From Aquilaria yunnanensis (Eukaryota > Streptophyta > Magnoliopsida > Malvales > Thymelaeaceae), in contig CM077599.1 of NCBI GenBank assembly GCA_039654915.1, positions 69,346,001-69,410,000 of the forward strand: 64,000 bases of DNA. Direction: 5' to 3'. The notes beneath the pieces are model-generated. The model did no database searches, was not told where the DNA came from, and worked only from the letters and a program-made list of their open reading frames with translations. The position numbers were made by a program, and so were the translations under genes. Shown piece after piece: positions 48,251 through 61,963 of the stretch (within the stretch, counting starts at the first letter, position 1; each line of letters starts with the position of its first letter).

Positions 48251-50088
48251 ACATCATCCAATATTATCAAAAATCTAGCCTAATATCATCTTTGAAACAA
48301 AACCAATGAAAGAACTAATATTCATGTTCAGGAACTAGAGAAGAAAAAATTGGAAAAGGTTTAAGAACTCTTGAATTGAAGCTTCAAAAATCACATTAAC
48401 TACTTCTCCCTCTTGCTATGATTTGTCTTCTTTTTTTGTTTTTGTACAGCCACCATCTTCTCTTCTTTTTCCCATTTTTTATGCTTATATCTTTTTGCTT
48501 GTTTTACAAACTTTCCTTGTACTGCACATATATATCTCTCTCCTTTTAATACACATAATTTGCCTTATTTTCCCCTTAAAAAAGATGATGCCGCACCAAA
48601 GTTTGGTGTTGTCATACCATTGCTGACCGTTGAATGGATTTCCTATTATCACTCAATGTCGTCACACCAATTAGTTTGTGGTACTGCACCAATGTCCCAT
48701 AATGCCACATCCCTTTAATGCAAGCTTTTGTCATGCCTTGAGCTCCAAAAATCTACCAGCACTTGCAATTTTTTCCTCAACCTATACTAAAACACCAAAA
48801 CAATGCTAAAAGACTACAAATCATCTATAAATCAAGGTCAATTATGGGGTTAAAAAGTCAATTTTCCTATTTTTATAAGTTGTAAACAATAATCTTTTGT
48901 TGGTAGTTCAAATATATTTTTATATATTTTTGTTTTGTTTTTATTTTTGTTACTCAATATTTTGTATACAAAAGATAAGGGTTTTCCTGTAAAAGCATTC
49001 AAAAGGGGCATCCAATGCATGCACCTAGAAAGCTACCCTATTGAATTGTAGAGAAGAAGGTCTATCTCCCTTCTAAAGTTGTCTCATGACAATGATTCGG
49101 TTGTTGAATGACCATGGACCGTTCCTGAAGATAGCAACACAGTTTTCTTCCTTCTCAAAGGTAGCAATAAACAGGCTTTCACTCATATTAGGGCTAGTTG
49201 ATCGAAGTGTAAATGGAACTTTGAAATCTCATAGCCTTCTAAAGGGCATCACATAACTATTCCAACCAAACAACTTTGCTAGTCAGAATGGTCCAAGAAG
49301 CCCCCATAGGCCTCATCTTTCAAATCCTACTCATATGATTGCACTCCTCCTCCATCAAACTCATCTTTGTGAAGCATTTGTCCAAAAAATCCATCGTACT
49401 GCCCTCCAACAACACCCCCGATAGGCACCCATACCAATTACAATGAAGCAAGACCAACTTTGCAACCTAGAATAGATGAAACAAACATATCAAGAGGAAA
49501 GAAAGAGTTCAAACTAGTCAAAAATTGAAAACTGAGAAGAGTTCTTTACCAATAAGACATTAACTCTCACATGGAGAGGAAAACCTTAACACAATTGGGA
49601 ATGTATTTGAAAATGTTAGCATTTTAATGATGGTGCGTGTTTATAAATAACATTAAAAAAATACTAAAAGGTAGTTAATTGTGAGAAAGAATAAAAAGAT
49701 ATTGTTATTAGACAGTTTAAGTTAGAATTGAAAATTTTATTTAAGATGGTGTAACATAAATTAAAAAAGGCTATGAGGGTAAGGGTAGGTTTTAAAACTA
49801 GAGCTAAATGTGCAATTTGAACGAAAGACCATTAGAAAGTGTAAATCATGCTAAAACAAAAAATTCTGCCAAGAAACATAATAAAACATACAAAATTCTA
49901 TTTTAGTTAAGACTATAAGATCATCTTCTATTACTCAAAGTAACATATTATTAATTGCAACAAAAAATTATACAAATGTTAGATATAGTTCTCTCTAACA
50001 CAAGAAGAAGAAGAAGAAGAAGAAGAAGAAGAAGAAATAATGTGTAGATCCTATATTATAGTATATATATCTGAAACATATAAGTAAT
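48251..50088. other. Non-coding stretch and 3' flank of beta-2
   Basis: Collinear with 13351-15222. No gene recognised. Confidence 0.6.
50002..50037. repeat. (GAA)n microsatellite in the 3' flank of beta-2
   Basis: About twelve perfect GAA triplets, the longest of the five tracts. The beta-1 tract is mostly CAA. Confidence 0.9.
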
Positions 50089-50436
50089 TTAGTTCTCAGC
50101 AGCCTTGTCGATGACATATGAACATTGGTTCCATACTAGTGCGCTCTTTATCAAGACTTTTATTAGGTCATTTAGTTCGTGTTTGGGGGTGGTATCAACT
50201 AGACATTCTAATAATGCCTCATGACAAACTATTCCATTTCTTATATGCTCCTTGCAACATTCATTTGAGATAGATCCTAACCTGAAAATAGCTACAACAA
50301 TTTCATTTGCACAGTGAACCTTTACCATTGCATCATCGTGCCTTTCTTTAATAATATCATGATAATTTTTTGCTATAGATGTTGAAACAAAAATAAGTAA
50401 CACTAAAACACTCAAAAAATGCTTGATAGTTACCAT
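50089..50436 (-). CDS. Prolamin-like (ECA1/DD11-type) secreted peptide beta-2
   Basis: Intronless 115-residue frame. The signal peptide is residues 1-22 (MVTIKHFL, VLVLLIFV core). The family cysteine 34 is Asp (KERHDD), whereas C42, C60-C61, C71-His and C105 are present and a new cysteine occurs at 78 (LLEC). The count is again six, but not the canonical set. The C-terminus KAAEN is longer than in the alpha copies. A TATA box (TATAAATG) lies 81 bases upstream. It is the only open beta copy. Likely secreted; loss of the first canonical cysteine leaves function uncertain. Confidence 0.8.
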   Translation of the reverse strand: MVTIKHFLSVLVLLIFVSTSIAKNYHDIIKERHDDAMVKVHCANEIVVAIFRLGSISNECCKEHIRNGIVCHEALLECLVDTTPKHELNDLIKVLIKSALVWNQCSYVIDKAAEN

Positions 50437-50516
50437 GTTCTATTTCTTGGATTTTTTTTCTTTGGTTTGTTAAGGTGAGATCTTTAGTATGAAAATTCAT
50501 GTTATGAGATGACGGT

Positions 50517-50524
50517 CATTTATA
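50517..50524 (-). promoter_or_regulatory. Putative TATA box of beta-2
   Basis: TATAAATG on the minus strand, about 81 bases before the ATG. Confidence 0.55.
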
Positions 50525-51373
50525 TTACTAGGTTCATGTTAAAATAGATATAACTAAATGACATTAAATTTTATTAACACATTGGATTTAAATTTCTTCA
50601 TGGAATTTATGTTTTCATTAAGATAATGTGTGAAACTGGTAAATTTTACTTTATCAAAGTGTGGGGCTCTAAGGTAGGTCGGGTCTTCAAAGACCCCAAC
50701 TAGATTGGACCAAGTTACTCTCTATCCCTTTTCAGCCATTGCTAGTTGGTTTAAAATGTAATTTAGTGAAAATGATGATAAACATGGAATTTGTATCTTG
50801 GTTGCTATCTTAAATAAATATGAGTTGTAAAGGAAATCTTAAGATGGTGTCTGCTTGAAGAAAATTCCCGCATTTTCAAAATTTTCTTTGATAATTCTCT
50901 GCAATCAATTTTTTATTGGGTACTACACTATTTGTTTCCTTAGTTTTTATCAAATTTGTCTACATTGGTTAATTATTTTAATTTTCCTAATTCTCATGGA
51001 AAGCATAGTTCTTAGTTTTGTAGATACAAGCTTGAAACATATCTAGAGCTTGACACATTCAACTCGAGAAAGGTGAATTCTGCCATGATTGATTGCCTTA
51101 TTAGAGCGGCTCGACCCACATCCATGTGTGCTAATAAACAGTTATGATTGGGAAAGACAAATTTCAAGTTGATCACTAATGAATCACACAAGAAGAACAA
51201 CAAAGAACCTTACTCCTATTTGCTCCTTCAGTTGTGGCGCTACCTTCAGGTAGGCAACACAATGGTTCTTGGAAAATAAGGCGGCACTAATGCTTATCCT
51301 TTGGTCAGCCATTGACCAAGAAAAATTAATTGAGGTTTAAGCAAAGTTAATGGAAACTGGAAAGAACTTTAAA
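50525..51373. other. Upstream region of beta-2
   Basis: Collinear with 15660-16505. No gene seen. Confidence 0.6.
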
Positions 51374-54300
51374 GCCTAAATGCACAATTAGTCCTCCAAC
51401 TTTGCAAAATCATATGACTTAGTCCTCAAACTTTTTAACTAGTGTGATTTAGTCCTACAGCCATTAGGATAAACTATAACTTTGAGTCCTAATATCCAAT
51501 CTTTCAGCAAAATGACCCTTTTTTTATGAATTTCCATTGTCACCAAACTTGTGGATTAATGAACTTTACTAAATTGTTACATACATAATTAACGAATTAA
51601 TAACTTACAAACTGATAATTCAAAAAATTATATATAATAATTTAAAAATATCTAATTATTTAATAAATTATATTTTTCATTTCAAAAAAATAGTTTAACT
51701 GACTTATTAGAAAGAAAAAAAATATATTTTTTATGCACCCCACAATTTTGTTGATCAATTATTTTTTCTAAAAATTCTTTTTCTCATTTTTTTCATACAA
51801 AATATGCAATTAGGGACTTATGAATTTTGAGTTCATTTTTAGAGGAGTTTTTCTTTAAGTAGATTTACATTTCAAACAATTTTCCAAATTAATCTTCTTG
51901 GTTTTAATATTTTGGAATTTTGAATTCGTATGTCACATCATCTTGAAACAAATTCATCCCATACAATTCTCATGCTAATGAAGATGGTATGTACTATAAC
52001 TTCCTTGGGCTTTTATCACTTGTTTCTGAATAAAAGTTGGGGAAAAAATAAAAATAAAAATAAAAAGCCAGTGAAGATTGTAACGCCCCCAATTTTATAA
52101 ACCTTAATTTTAAAAGATATCTTAAATTCCCAGAATTATAAAGCATTTAATTAAAATAATTTAAGAAATGTGAGATAAAACATTTTATTTTAAATTATTT
52201 TCCAAACAATAAGAGTATTAAACGAAATCAGAGTAGTTAAGTGACAATCCCAGGAAAACTAATATGCGGATAAGGTGCCAATTTAAACAAACCATATGTT
52301 TCTTTAGAAATCAAATAACACAAAGTTAAAACCTAGTCCTAGCCAGTTCTACTTTCGAGGGGCTACAGCGTACTCTCACTCAGTCTGCTCCACACCTTGA
52401 ACCTCGTTATATGGTTCAGTGTACTCTGTCTCCTCATAGTACTCACCTAGAAAAACATGTTAAGAGGAGGGATGAGCACAACTTGCTCAGTAAGAGGGAA
52501 GTATCAGGCCCATCACGTGGGCCCTAATATTCCCGTAACAAACAACAACGAATAATAAACTTTAAGCTGTAGCAATTTACTTAAAGAACAATTCCATACA
52601 ACATCATAACAACAAAATCAAAATCCTACTAGCATGCTTGAACTACCATGCATATGCATAATTCTTTTTACCGAATAAATAATATCTTCTTGATCGATCA
52701 CTTAATCCAATACTTAATTGCCGTCGGACGAACCTAAGGTGGTGAGTGTGTACATCACCCACTCTCGGGATAACTCTTAGGCAGTGCCACTAGGGATGCC
52801 ACCAAGCCAGAGCCTCTCGAGATACCTACGCCGAGGTAAAGCCTCTCGTGATAATAGCCATAAGCATGGTCCCTCGCCAGCTATGGTCTGACAGCGCACA
52901 AATCATATCTCCATACTCCGTGTCAATATTGGGTCATGACTAGGGACGGTCCGCCGCCACCCTAACATGCCTCTTGGGTTCGAATCGTCCGTTCCGAACC
53001 TCTCGTCTAAATTTACGGCTTGTTAGGTCATGTAGATATGGTTCATCACCAACCTTGCATGCCTTGTATTTTATCTTACTCTTTAAATCTTTTACTTAAT
53101 GCAATCTTGTGTATGACAAACATCAATCATATGCAACAACCAATTGATGCATGACTGTAGCTCATTTTATTTTAGCTCTTTTTAGTATAATGCCATGATT
53201 CTAGTGCATCCTATTTCTTTTATCATGTTATCTTAATTTAGTGTTACATGATGTCATGACAATCAATGATATCTTTTAAGTGTATTTGTGATAAATGTTC
53301 ATCTCATTTCTCGTGAATTCTTTCTAAATTGGTCATTTAGTATTTACGCTCCTAATCCTTTATCTATCGGCTTATAATAATTTATTACGGCCCTAACATG
53401 CCACTAACGGTTCCTTCCAATCTTATCATGTTGCTAATGAGCTTGTCGGCCCTAAACATGGTACTAGCGGTGTTTGTCTCGCCGGCCCTAAACATGCTAC
53501 TAGCAGTGTTTATTTAGGCGGTCCTAACATATTTCTAATTTAATTCTTGTTATAAGCGGTCCTAATATGATACTAGCGCCAAACATACATCATACATCAC
53601 ATCATTACAACCATACAAACAACCAACCAAAATTACATCTCAATGGAAGAGAAATAAAATAAAATAAAATAAAATTCTAGAAAACTAATTAATTACCCTA
53701 CCCATGTTGCCCACGCATTTAAAGATTTTATTTAGCCCAATTGTTTACTTAAAATTTATTATTCGGGTTTATGCTTATTTTGGGCCTAAGAGGGCCCACG
53801 AGAACTAACCCGCTCTTCCCCCTTACCTAGTTCGGAATAATACGGCGAAAAGGGCGACTTCCTAGGACGGTCCTACAAAATGTTAGTAAGGTAGAAAATT
53901 AGAAAATGTGCTAAAATTTAGAAATTTTCCTAAATGGTATTTGGAAGGTTCATGTTCTTAACATTTAGGCCGAAATTTTACCTAGTGGGCAAAAAGGGTC
54001 TCGGGGTGTCTCCAGTGGCCTTGTGCCTATTCAGGACCATGTCGGGAGCCTTCTTGATATTGATCCTAAAAATTACAGCAGCCATACACTAACTTATAAG
54101 CTTATTTAATGGCTGTAAAAACTGATCTTGGAAGGAAAAATTTTATTTCGGTTACCGATGTGTTTTCGGGATCTCTGACGCTCCGGGAGTCCAAAGAAAC
54201 ACCAAACCTTCAAGTAAGGATTTTCTAACCTTTTGCAACAACATGGACAGCAAGGAAAAAAGAATTATTAGGGCTGTAATATTCGAAATTGGCAGCCAAG

Positions 54301-56631
54301 ATAATTTTTAAAAGAGGCTACGGTGGCTTACCGGGCTTAGAACCAAGTATGGACAAGATTGCACCGGAAACGAGTGGAAAAACCCAAAACTTAGATTAAT
54401 GGTAATCTACCAAGAATTTACAGCAACAATATAAGGTATTTAGGTGCTAGAAGAAAAGAAAAAAGAAAAAAAATTAAAAGAGTAATACCGAAGAACTTTT
54501 GCTCACATGAAGCAAATCGGGATCGTCGGTACTCGTAGGATTGGTTTTGGTATCCGAATGTGGTTTCCCTTCAACTAAGTGAACCTAAGCAATAATAGGG
54601 AATTAAATAAAATAAAAATAAATAAATAAAATTGCTTGGATGATGGAGAATAAAGCCCAATGGCTGGACTTACGACGGTTCGACAAGGAACGAAATCGAG
54701 TTGACAACGATACACAATGGTGTGATGATGATTCTTCTAGTACAACGACTTCTCCTCTCCAAATAGCAAAAACCAGCAATATTGGATCAATTAAATGGCT
54801 GTGTAGATGAAGTAAGAAGAATTTTGGAGAGAAATATAGTAAAAATATTAGAACTAATTCATTTGGCAAGAGTAGGATTAATGGCCATGGCGTCGGCCTG
54901 TTGTGGTGCGGCTTGGCGGCTGGAGAGGAAAAAGAAATAGTTGAAGGCAAAACGCATATGCCTAGGTTTTGTTTTTCAGGGAAGGTTTCGGATTCCTAAC
55001 TTAGCTGTAGTTACGGGGAGAAGAGAAGGAATAAAAAAATAATAAGGTTAATAGGATAATTAGTCAAATAAGAAAAAGGCAAGTAGATTAAATTGGTTTA
55101 ACATGATAAATAAAGAAGATAAGGAGATAAAATAGATAAATTAATATATTTTTTTTAAAAAAATATATATATTCCAGGAGGTGTTGCGGCTGGGTGTTTT
55201 ATAAGAAAGAAATTAGGGTTAGTTGGGAAATTATTGTATACAACAAAAGCACGAACCCGGTTTAAACCCTACACACGCGTAAGCTAAATTTTTTGGAAAT
55301 CTAAGCAAACGAATTCAGAATTGAGTGAGGTAAATTTCTCTTGACTTATTTTTTTGAGAACAATCCAATGGTGCTCCTAGATTTTCCATCCGATGCTCGG
55401 TTGTAAATGACAAAAATGCCCCTAGCCTAAAGAAAATGACTTTGAGCTTCCGGTTTGGAATTTGACTTAATAACCACTAAAGGAATCATCTAAGAATCAA
55501 GATTCTTAATTTTATATTTTATTATTTTATTATTTTATTTATTTAATTAATTAGGATAATTTGGTGATTTTATTTTACTTAATTTCTAGGGTTATTACAA
55601 AGATAGTATGTACTATTATTTGTTATCAACTCTGGCTAGATATAAATAGGAGTAAGGAATTTGCGGAAAAATAAAAAAGGTTAATTTAACTAATTAATTA
55701 GAATATTAGTTTTTCTTCTTTTAATGGATTCCAACTAATATTTATATTTGAAAAAAATCAACAAACATAAAGAAGCCATTAATATGCAAAAAAAAATTGA
55801 AGAAACAAAGAAGGTAAAGAAACACTGATGAAGAATATAAAGGAAAAATAATCCCAAAGTTAAAGGTTAGATTTTTTTGTATTTTTTCCCAAATTTTTCT
55901 TGGAAAACAAATGATAAAAAGCCAAAAAAAAAGCTGTAGCATGTACCATCTTCCTTAGCATAAGAATTGCAAGGGTAAATTAGTTTCAAGATGATGGGGT
56001 ATACGAATTCTAAATCACAAAATATTAATACCAAAAATATTAATTTGAGAATTTGTTTGAAAACTAAATATACTTAAACCAAAACCCCTCTAAAAATGAT
56101 CTCTATATTAGTAAGTCCCGAATGTTGCATATTTTGTAAAAATGAAAAATGAGAAAATAATATTTAGAAAAAATAATTCATTAACATAATAGTGGAGTGC
56201 ATAAAAAATATATATTTTTCTTTGCAATAAGTCAACCAAAGTAATTTTTTAGAAACAAAATAAGAAAAATATAAATTTTTAAATAATTATATTTCTTTTT
56301 TAAATTATTGTATATAATTTTTTGAATTATCATTTTGTAAGCTATTAATTAGTTAATTATGTATTTAACAATTTAGTAAAGTTTATTAATCCACAAGTTT
56401 GGTGATAATGGAAGTTTCTAAATAGAAGGGTCATCTTGCTAAAAGATTGGATGTTTGGTCTTAAGTTGTAGTTTATCCTAATGTCTAAAGACTAAGTCAC
56501 ACCATTTAAAAATTTTGAGGACTAAGTCGCATGGTTTTGCAAAGTTTGAGGACTAAGTCATATTGAGTCAAAGTTAAGGGACTAACTCACGTAAGTTGGC
56601 AAAGTTAGAGGACTAAGGGTGCATTTAGGCC
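51374..56631. mobile_element. Fold-back Mutator-like element with a nested solo LTR
   Basis: The outer ends are GCCTAAATGCAC and its inverse GTGCATTTAGGCC. Inverted arms of roughly 620-700 bases can be followed from 51374 to about 51996 and from about 55930 to 56631. It is flanked by 9-bp duplications aactttaaa (51365-51373) and aattttaaa (56632-56640), fitting Mutator-type insertion. Unit 1 has the empty site near 16500. Without the nested LTR it is about 1.7 kb. No transposase. Confidence 0.85.
52079..55599 (-). mobile_element. Solo LTR of the chromovirus family, 3521 bp
   Basis: Same family and orientation as the LTR at 33496-36749. It begins TGTAACGCCCC and ends GGTTATTACA in plus sense, flanked by perfect aagat duplications (52074-52078, 55600-55604). 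It contains the hairpin GAGCA-CAACT-TGCTC at 52474-52488. About 140 bases near 53870-54005 are extra relative to the other copy. Confidence 0.9.
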
Positions 56632-56640
56632 AATTTTAAA

Positions 56641-59600
56641 ACATTAGAAACAACAAAAGTCCTCTTTTCTTTGGCTGCTGATGGGAACAAAGTTGAACAT
56701 GCTTTTGGGTTTTAAATTTTTGTCAATCAGGAGGTAGTGAAAGGAAGCATAAACAAAAAGTTGATTTGGGCCAATCATTTGAGCATGTGAGGGGAGGGCA
56801 GTAAGGGTACAAACAAAACTGAATAACCCATAAAAAAAAAAAGCAATGTTATATGAATAGTGAAAGAGTTTGTGTTTTAGAAGTATCGTATAATTGCAAA
56901 GACAATTAATTTAAAAAAAAATATTCAATTATATTTATATGGGTTCTATATGGGTATATATTTGTAGACTTGTGCAATTTTTTGAAGAATCATGCATATA
57001 AGTAAAGTTAACTGACATACATTAAAATTTCTACATTACGATTTATTATAAATAACATATGTCAAATACAAAATAAAAGTATTGTACAACTTTGTATAGT
57101 AATTGAAGACAAACAATAAAAATGAACAAATTTGTCAAGGACTAGTGCAAATTGAATCCAATAATACACAAACTAAGATAATAATTTTTTACATGTTTTT
57201 AAAAATGCAAAATCGATCATACATATTTTAAAATTTGAATGAGTGTGTAAATCTACATAATGTTGAAAATGCATTTACGTAACATGCTTTTAGTGAACAG
57301 TGACTAAATTGAACAAATTTCAAATTTAGAAGTCCAGAAATAAATTGTTGTCGAGGATATGAAACAAAAATTAAGGGATCTGATTGAAAACTAAAAAAAA
57401 AACTACTTGTAAAGAAGTATTGAGAACCAAATAGACACTATATGAAAGTTTGGATATGAATGTGGCATACAAGGAACAAGAGGGTTGAAGTGGTAATAAA
57501 ACCCCACTCAATGCTTGAATTTATTCCAGTCTCAATGAGAAAATTAGCCAAGGAAGGGCGATTCCTAGCCTGATTTCTCGGTTGATTAATATGGAAAGAG
57601 GCAAAATCAGAGAGGGAAACACATTTAGGACAAAGGTTGAACTCGGGGAAGAAGGAAGTATTAAGAAAGAATAATTTCTTATTCGAGAACAAAGTTGGAC
57701 TAAAGCTTGGTTTTCAGGCTTCACATGTAACCCAATATGGCTTTGGAGAGGAAACTTGTTATCTCTAGAACAATTTTATTACAAAATGAGTTATGTATAT
57801 TAAAGTGAGTAATAGTCGAAGAGTTTGTGCTACATATGTGACGAAGGATTAAAAATATCTCAGAGACAATTCACATTATTAATGCCCCTATGATCTAGTG
57901 TAGTGTTCACTGTGTTATCTTGATCTCCAAGTTATTCCTAAGTTTGTTATTCCAAAAGCTATTTCGGTAGCATGGAGAGCATGTAATAAAAACCTAATGT
58001 GGTCTAGAATATCGTGATTGATCAATTGTGTAGTGACGATTCTTGAAAGTGCTCTTATGGCTAAGTCACTTAGAGACTTGTGTTTGAGTTTTTTAGTGTG
58101 TGCTTACTATTGCACAGTGATTGTGATTTTAAGGTTTCTTTTCTGAGTTCCTATGAACTCAGCCTTAAAAGTGTCTACCATTTCAGGTGAATGACAAGAT
58201 TAGTAGTTGTTTTCAGTGCAGTGTGGTTTTAGAATTTTGTTAAGGCAATATCTAAAAACTATTTTTTGTTGAAAATTCTACTGTTATGCTTCAGAATTTC
58301 ATGAACTAACATATGATATGTGAAGCATAACGTTGCACATTTTGGGAAGTCATGTGGAAGCTAATGTTGAAGGCTTTGTTACCAAAAACAAGATTGCTGT
58401 CAAGTGAGCACACTAGGTACTATGGAGATGGTTGGATTATTTCCTTGGTTTTAAGCACACTAGGTTCTGTTGAGATTGTTGGATTATTTTTGGAGGGCTA
58501 TATGTTTGGGAAGTGTAAATTTCATTTAGTGTGCAGATGAGGCTGTCAAAGGATAAGACCTTATGTTTATTGGTTAAGTATATAAGTGGGTGGGTTTTAA
58601 AGCTTACTTATAACTAGAAGAACAGTTTTAGCACCAAGATTTTTCCTGTTTGTCGGTGAGCAACTCCATTTAGATAACTGTAGAATGTCAGCCAACTGCT
58701 GATCTTACTTCATTATGAGGCGTAATCTTTATCAACTTGTCAGTCAAAGGCCTAATCTTATTACTCTCAGCATTGATAGACACACTTTTATTTCTCCCTA
58801 TTGATTTAGAGCGGTCTTGATGGTTTAGTTATTTAGTTTTGCTATCTTATGTACTTCCCTTTACTTTTCTTTATATATAATTCTGATTACAAAAAAAAAA
58901 ATAGCTTTAGCACCAAAATTTAGCCCTTGGGTGTGTTTTCATATGCAAGTATGTATATGACCTTATGTTCCTTAAGTTGGCTTTGACCACCATGTCTTTA
59001 AAAGGCTTATGTTGCTGCATTTCTCTTAAATTATTGATCTCACTACCTAAAAGTAATTTATTTGATTCACTGTAGATTTTGTTATGTTGGTAGCAAAGTG
59101 TGACTGAGGTTTGAGATTTTGCTAGAAGCCTTGTTTTGGTTTGAAAATGTTAAAGTACCAAAACCTAAAAATAAAAGTGAAAATACCATAATTTTTTGAA
59201 AAAAAAAAGCATGAAAATTTTATCCAATGAGGATCTTGTATATTTCTCTTTAATGAAGAAATAAGTTTAACATTAGTTGAATTGGGACATTTTTATGATA
59301 TTTTATAATTGTCATTTTCATAATCTAAAATAATGTTTTAGGTGTATATAAAAGTTATGACACAAGATTAATGTTATGTTTTTTGCTGTTTGAGCTTTCT
59401 CAATTGTACCATATAAATAACATTTTTAAAATTCTCAAAGTACATCCTTTCCATAGAATACTTTAATAATATCTAAACCATATGATCTATCATATTTAAA
59501 TGTAGGTCTAACGTACAATGCAACATAGTCGATATAAGTTTGTTGTAGGTTTTTCTTTCTTGAGTTTATTTTAGGTTCCGTAAGTGAACTTCATTTAACT

Positions 59601-60759
59601 ATATATGTAAGGTTAGAGCCTCAAGTTCTAGGAGTTGCCTTTCAAGGTTGAAAAGTAGCTTGGATGGTGGAGTATTCAAAACTCTTAGGTTCTTTTTCTC
59701 AATGGAAAGCAACTAAAATACTTAGGGTTATTTAATTCAAGTAAAATTAGTAGACAATTGAGTTTGTCAGGGACAAGATTGTTTAATTAAAGAAATCATA
59801 GGAAGCAGACCAACATTTGAGCCCCACTCACATATATGAAAATTGAAAAAGCTCCTATCAAGCCAACACTAGCCCTTAATACGTGTTGGTCTCTTCTAAT
59901 TCCAGCAAATCCATCTAGAGCTTGAAGTTAAGCTGGGAAACTTGTTACTCGAGAGTGATTTCTAAGTAAACTGGTAAGGGAACTGAGCTTGCGTGCTTAT
60001 TATGCTAGTGTCCATAAGGCTTGGCAATGATAATATGTGTGTAGCACTTCGACATTTCGTTTGAGCTAATGAACTTTAAACCTACAGATCAAGCGTGCAA
60101 AAATGTGCGTTGCAGATTGGCTTGCTTACTTTGTTAGTGACCAGTTGAAGTAAGGTTAAGTGCTAGGTCATGTGCTATCTTTTGGGCCCCTACAAATTCT
60201 TCCTTTATCTAAGGTATAGCTTGGTTTGGATGCTCTCGGCTGCTATAGTGTTGGTGTTGGCAACTTCAACTTTAAGCCACTAGATGTATTTTGGGAATGC
60301 TTTGTTTATGGTTCAACTTAGCTACTGTGTAATTGTTCATGATTAAGGACTCATTTGATTGTTAGCAATCTTATTTTCTGACACTATTAAGCTTATAATG
60401 CAAGGTGCTCACAACTAGAAAGATCTTCATTTTTCACACACTGGATTGTACAATGGCTTACTCATATTTAAGAGAGTTCACTACAACATTTTTGCATCAG
60501 TAAAAGAAAATTTTCCCATTTCCTATGGCTATGACTAATTTTAGGCTGCAGTAAGTACTAGGGTAAAGATATACAAGTTCTTTTTTGGCCAAAAAACTCG
60601 TTATCCAAAATATAATTAGCCCAGAGACTAAGTACTACTCATTGCAAACAGTAATTTTGTTTTGAAAATTTGAATATATTTTCATATATTTACGTTTTTA
60701 TTCTTGCTACTCAAAATTTTGTACATTAAAAGTTAAGGTTTTTTGAAGGAAAGAAAACG
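56641..60759. other. Long non-coding tract of unit 2
   Basis: Collinear with 16505-20590 plus 23154-23411. No gene recognised. It lacks the MITE and solo LTR of unit 1, giving clean empty sites near 60312 and 60490. Confidence 0.6.
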
Positions 60760-61868
60760 GTGGTGTCTCGAACTCTGGTTAGAGATGCACAGGACAAGTT
60801 CTTGCCACTCCACATCAAAGTTCAAAGACTAATACATTTATGTCAACTTATGGTCTTCTCACAAATAATAAAAATGTAAGCAGAAAGTAATTTTAACTTA
60901 CTACTAGTTATAAGAATTTAGAAAAATTGAGACCTTCATAACAAACCTCTTAAAAAGCTACTTGCTTTTAAGTGACATTAGAAACCACTAGCACCCAGGA
61001 AAAAATGGTTAGGAAGATTATTATTATTATTATTAACTTTTAAGAAAAAATTCATCAAAGATCCATAAACTATTTTGATATTTAAGTTGAATTAGTCTAC
61101 TACAAAAAGGCATTTTTATGATTACAAAAAAAATGACAATTCTATAATTTTTTATCATTCATTTCTATAAAAAAAAAAATACTTGATGTATATAAAATGT
61201 ATGAAACAAAATCAATAGGTTATATATTTTTAGTGTTTTACTTTTACAAATTATATCGTATGAATAACATTTTCAAAATTCTCAAAGTGCATCCTCTCTT
61301 AACAATAGCTTAACAACATATAGACCATAAGCTCTATCTTATATGAATGTAGGTCTAACGCAAAGTCCATCATGGTTATATAAGTTTATTTTAGGTTTCT
61401 TTCATTTGAATTTATTCTAGGTTTTAAGTGAACTTCATTTTGGAGAAAGAAATTTAAAAATTCAAAACATAAAATAAATTGAATTTTCCATTTATTAACT
61501 ACCCAAAGAGGTTAAAATTACTAGAAGACAATTAATTGTGAAATGGTGAAAAAAAAATAATGTTTTCATACTTCTTAGGTTAAAATTTGAATAGCTTATG
61601 TGAGATAATGTAATAGAGGAGAAAAAAATGGCTGGGAGAGCAATAGTAGGTGGCAATAGTAGGTTTATGAACTAGGGGTAATTGTGTAATTAGAAAAAAA
61701 CCTAACAAAATCAAGATAAAATAAAATATTTCTTCCAAGAAATATAATAAAACATGTAGAAACCTATTTTTCTTAAAATTGTGAGAACACCTTGTATCAC
61801 CCAAAGCAAGATATTATTAATAGCAACAAAGAATTATACAACTGTAAAATAAAGTTCTTTCCAATACA

Positions 61869-61942
61869 AGAGGAAAAAGAAGAAGAAGGTATTTATGTGG
61901 AGATCCATTATTCTCGTATATATATATGTGTGTGTGTGTGTG
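61869..61942. repeat. Microsatellites in the 3' flank of alpha-3
   Basis: A short GAA tract (61869-61889) in the usual place, and a (TG)n run at about 61926-61942 that the other alpha copies lack. Confidence 0.8.
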
Positions 61943-61963
61943 AAACACATGAATAAATTAGTT

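Larger units (their letters stand above)
23412..60759. repeat. Tandem segmental unit 2
   Basis: Same gene order as unit 1 but swollen to about 37 kb by a solo LTR (24030-26438), an inverted block with TRIM and chromovirus sequences (27655-42161) and a fold-back Mutator-like element with a nested solo LTR (51374-56631). Confidence 0.85.

Noticed and set aside
54603..54950. 115-codon minus-strand frame with a hydrophobic end
   Set aside because: Inside the solo LTR at 52079-55599 and not open in the sister LTR at 33496-36749.
58352..58540. 62-codon plus-strand frame
   Set aside because: Interrupted in unit 1 at about 18160-18330, with no family match recognised. No support as a gene.
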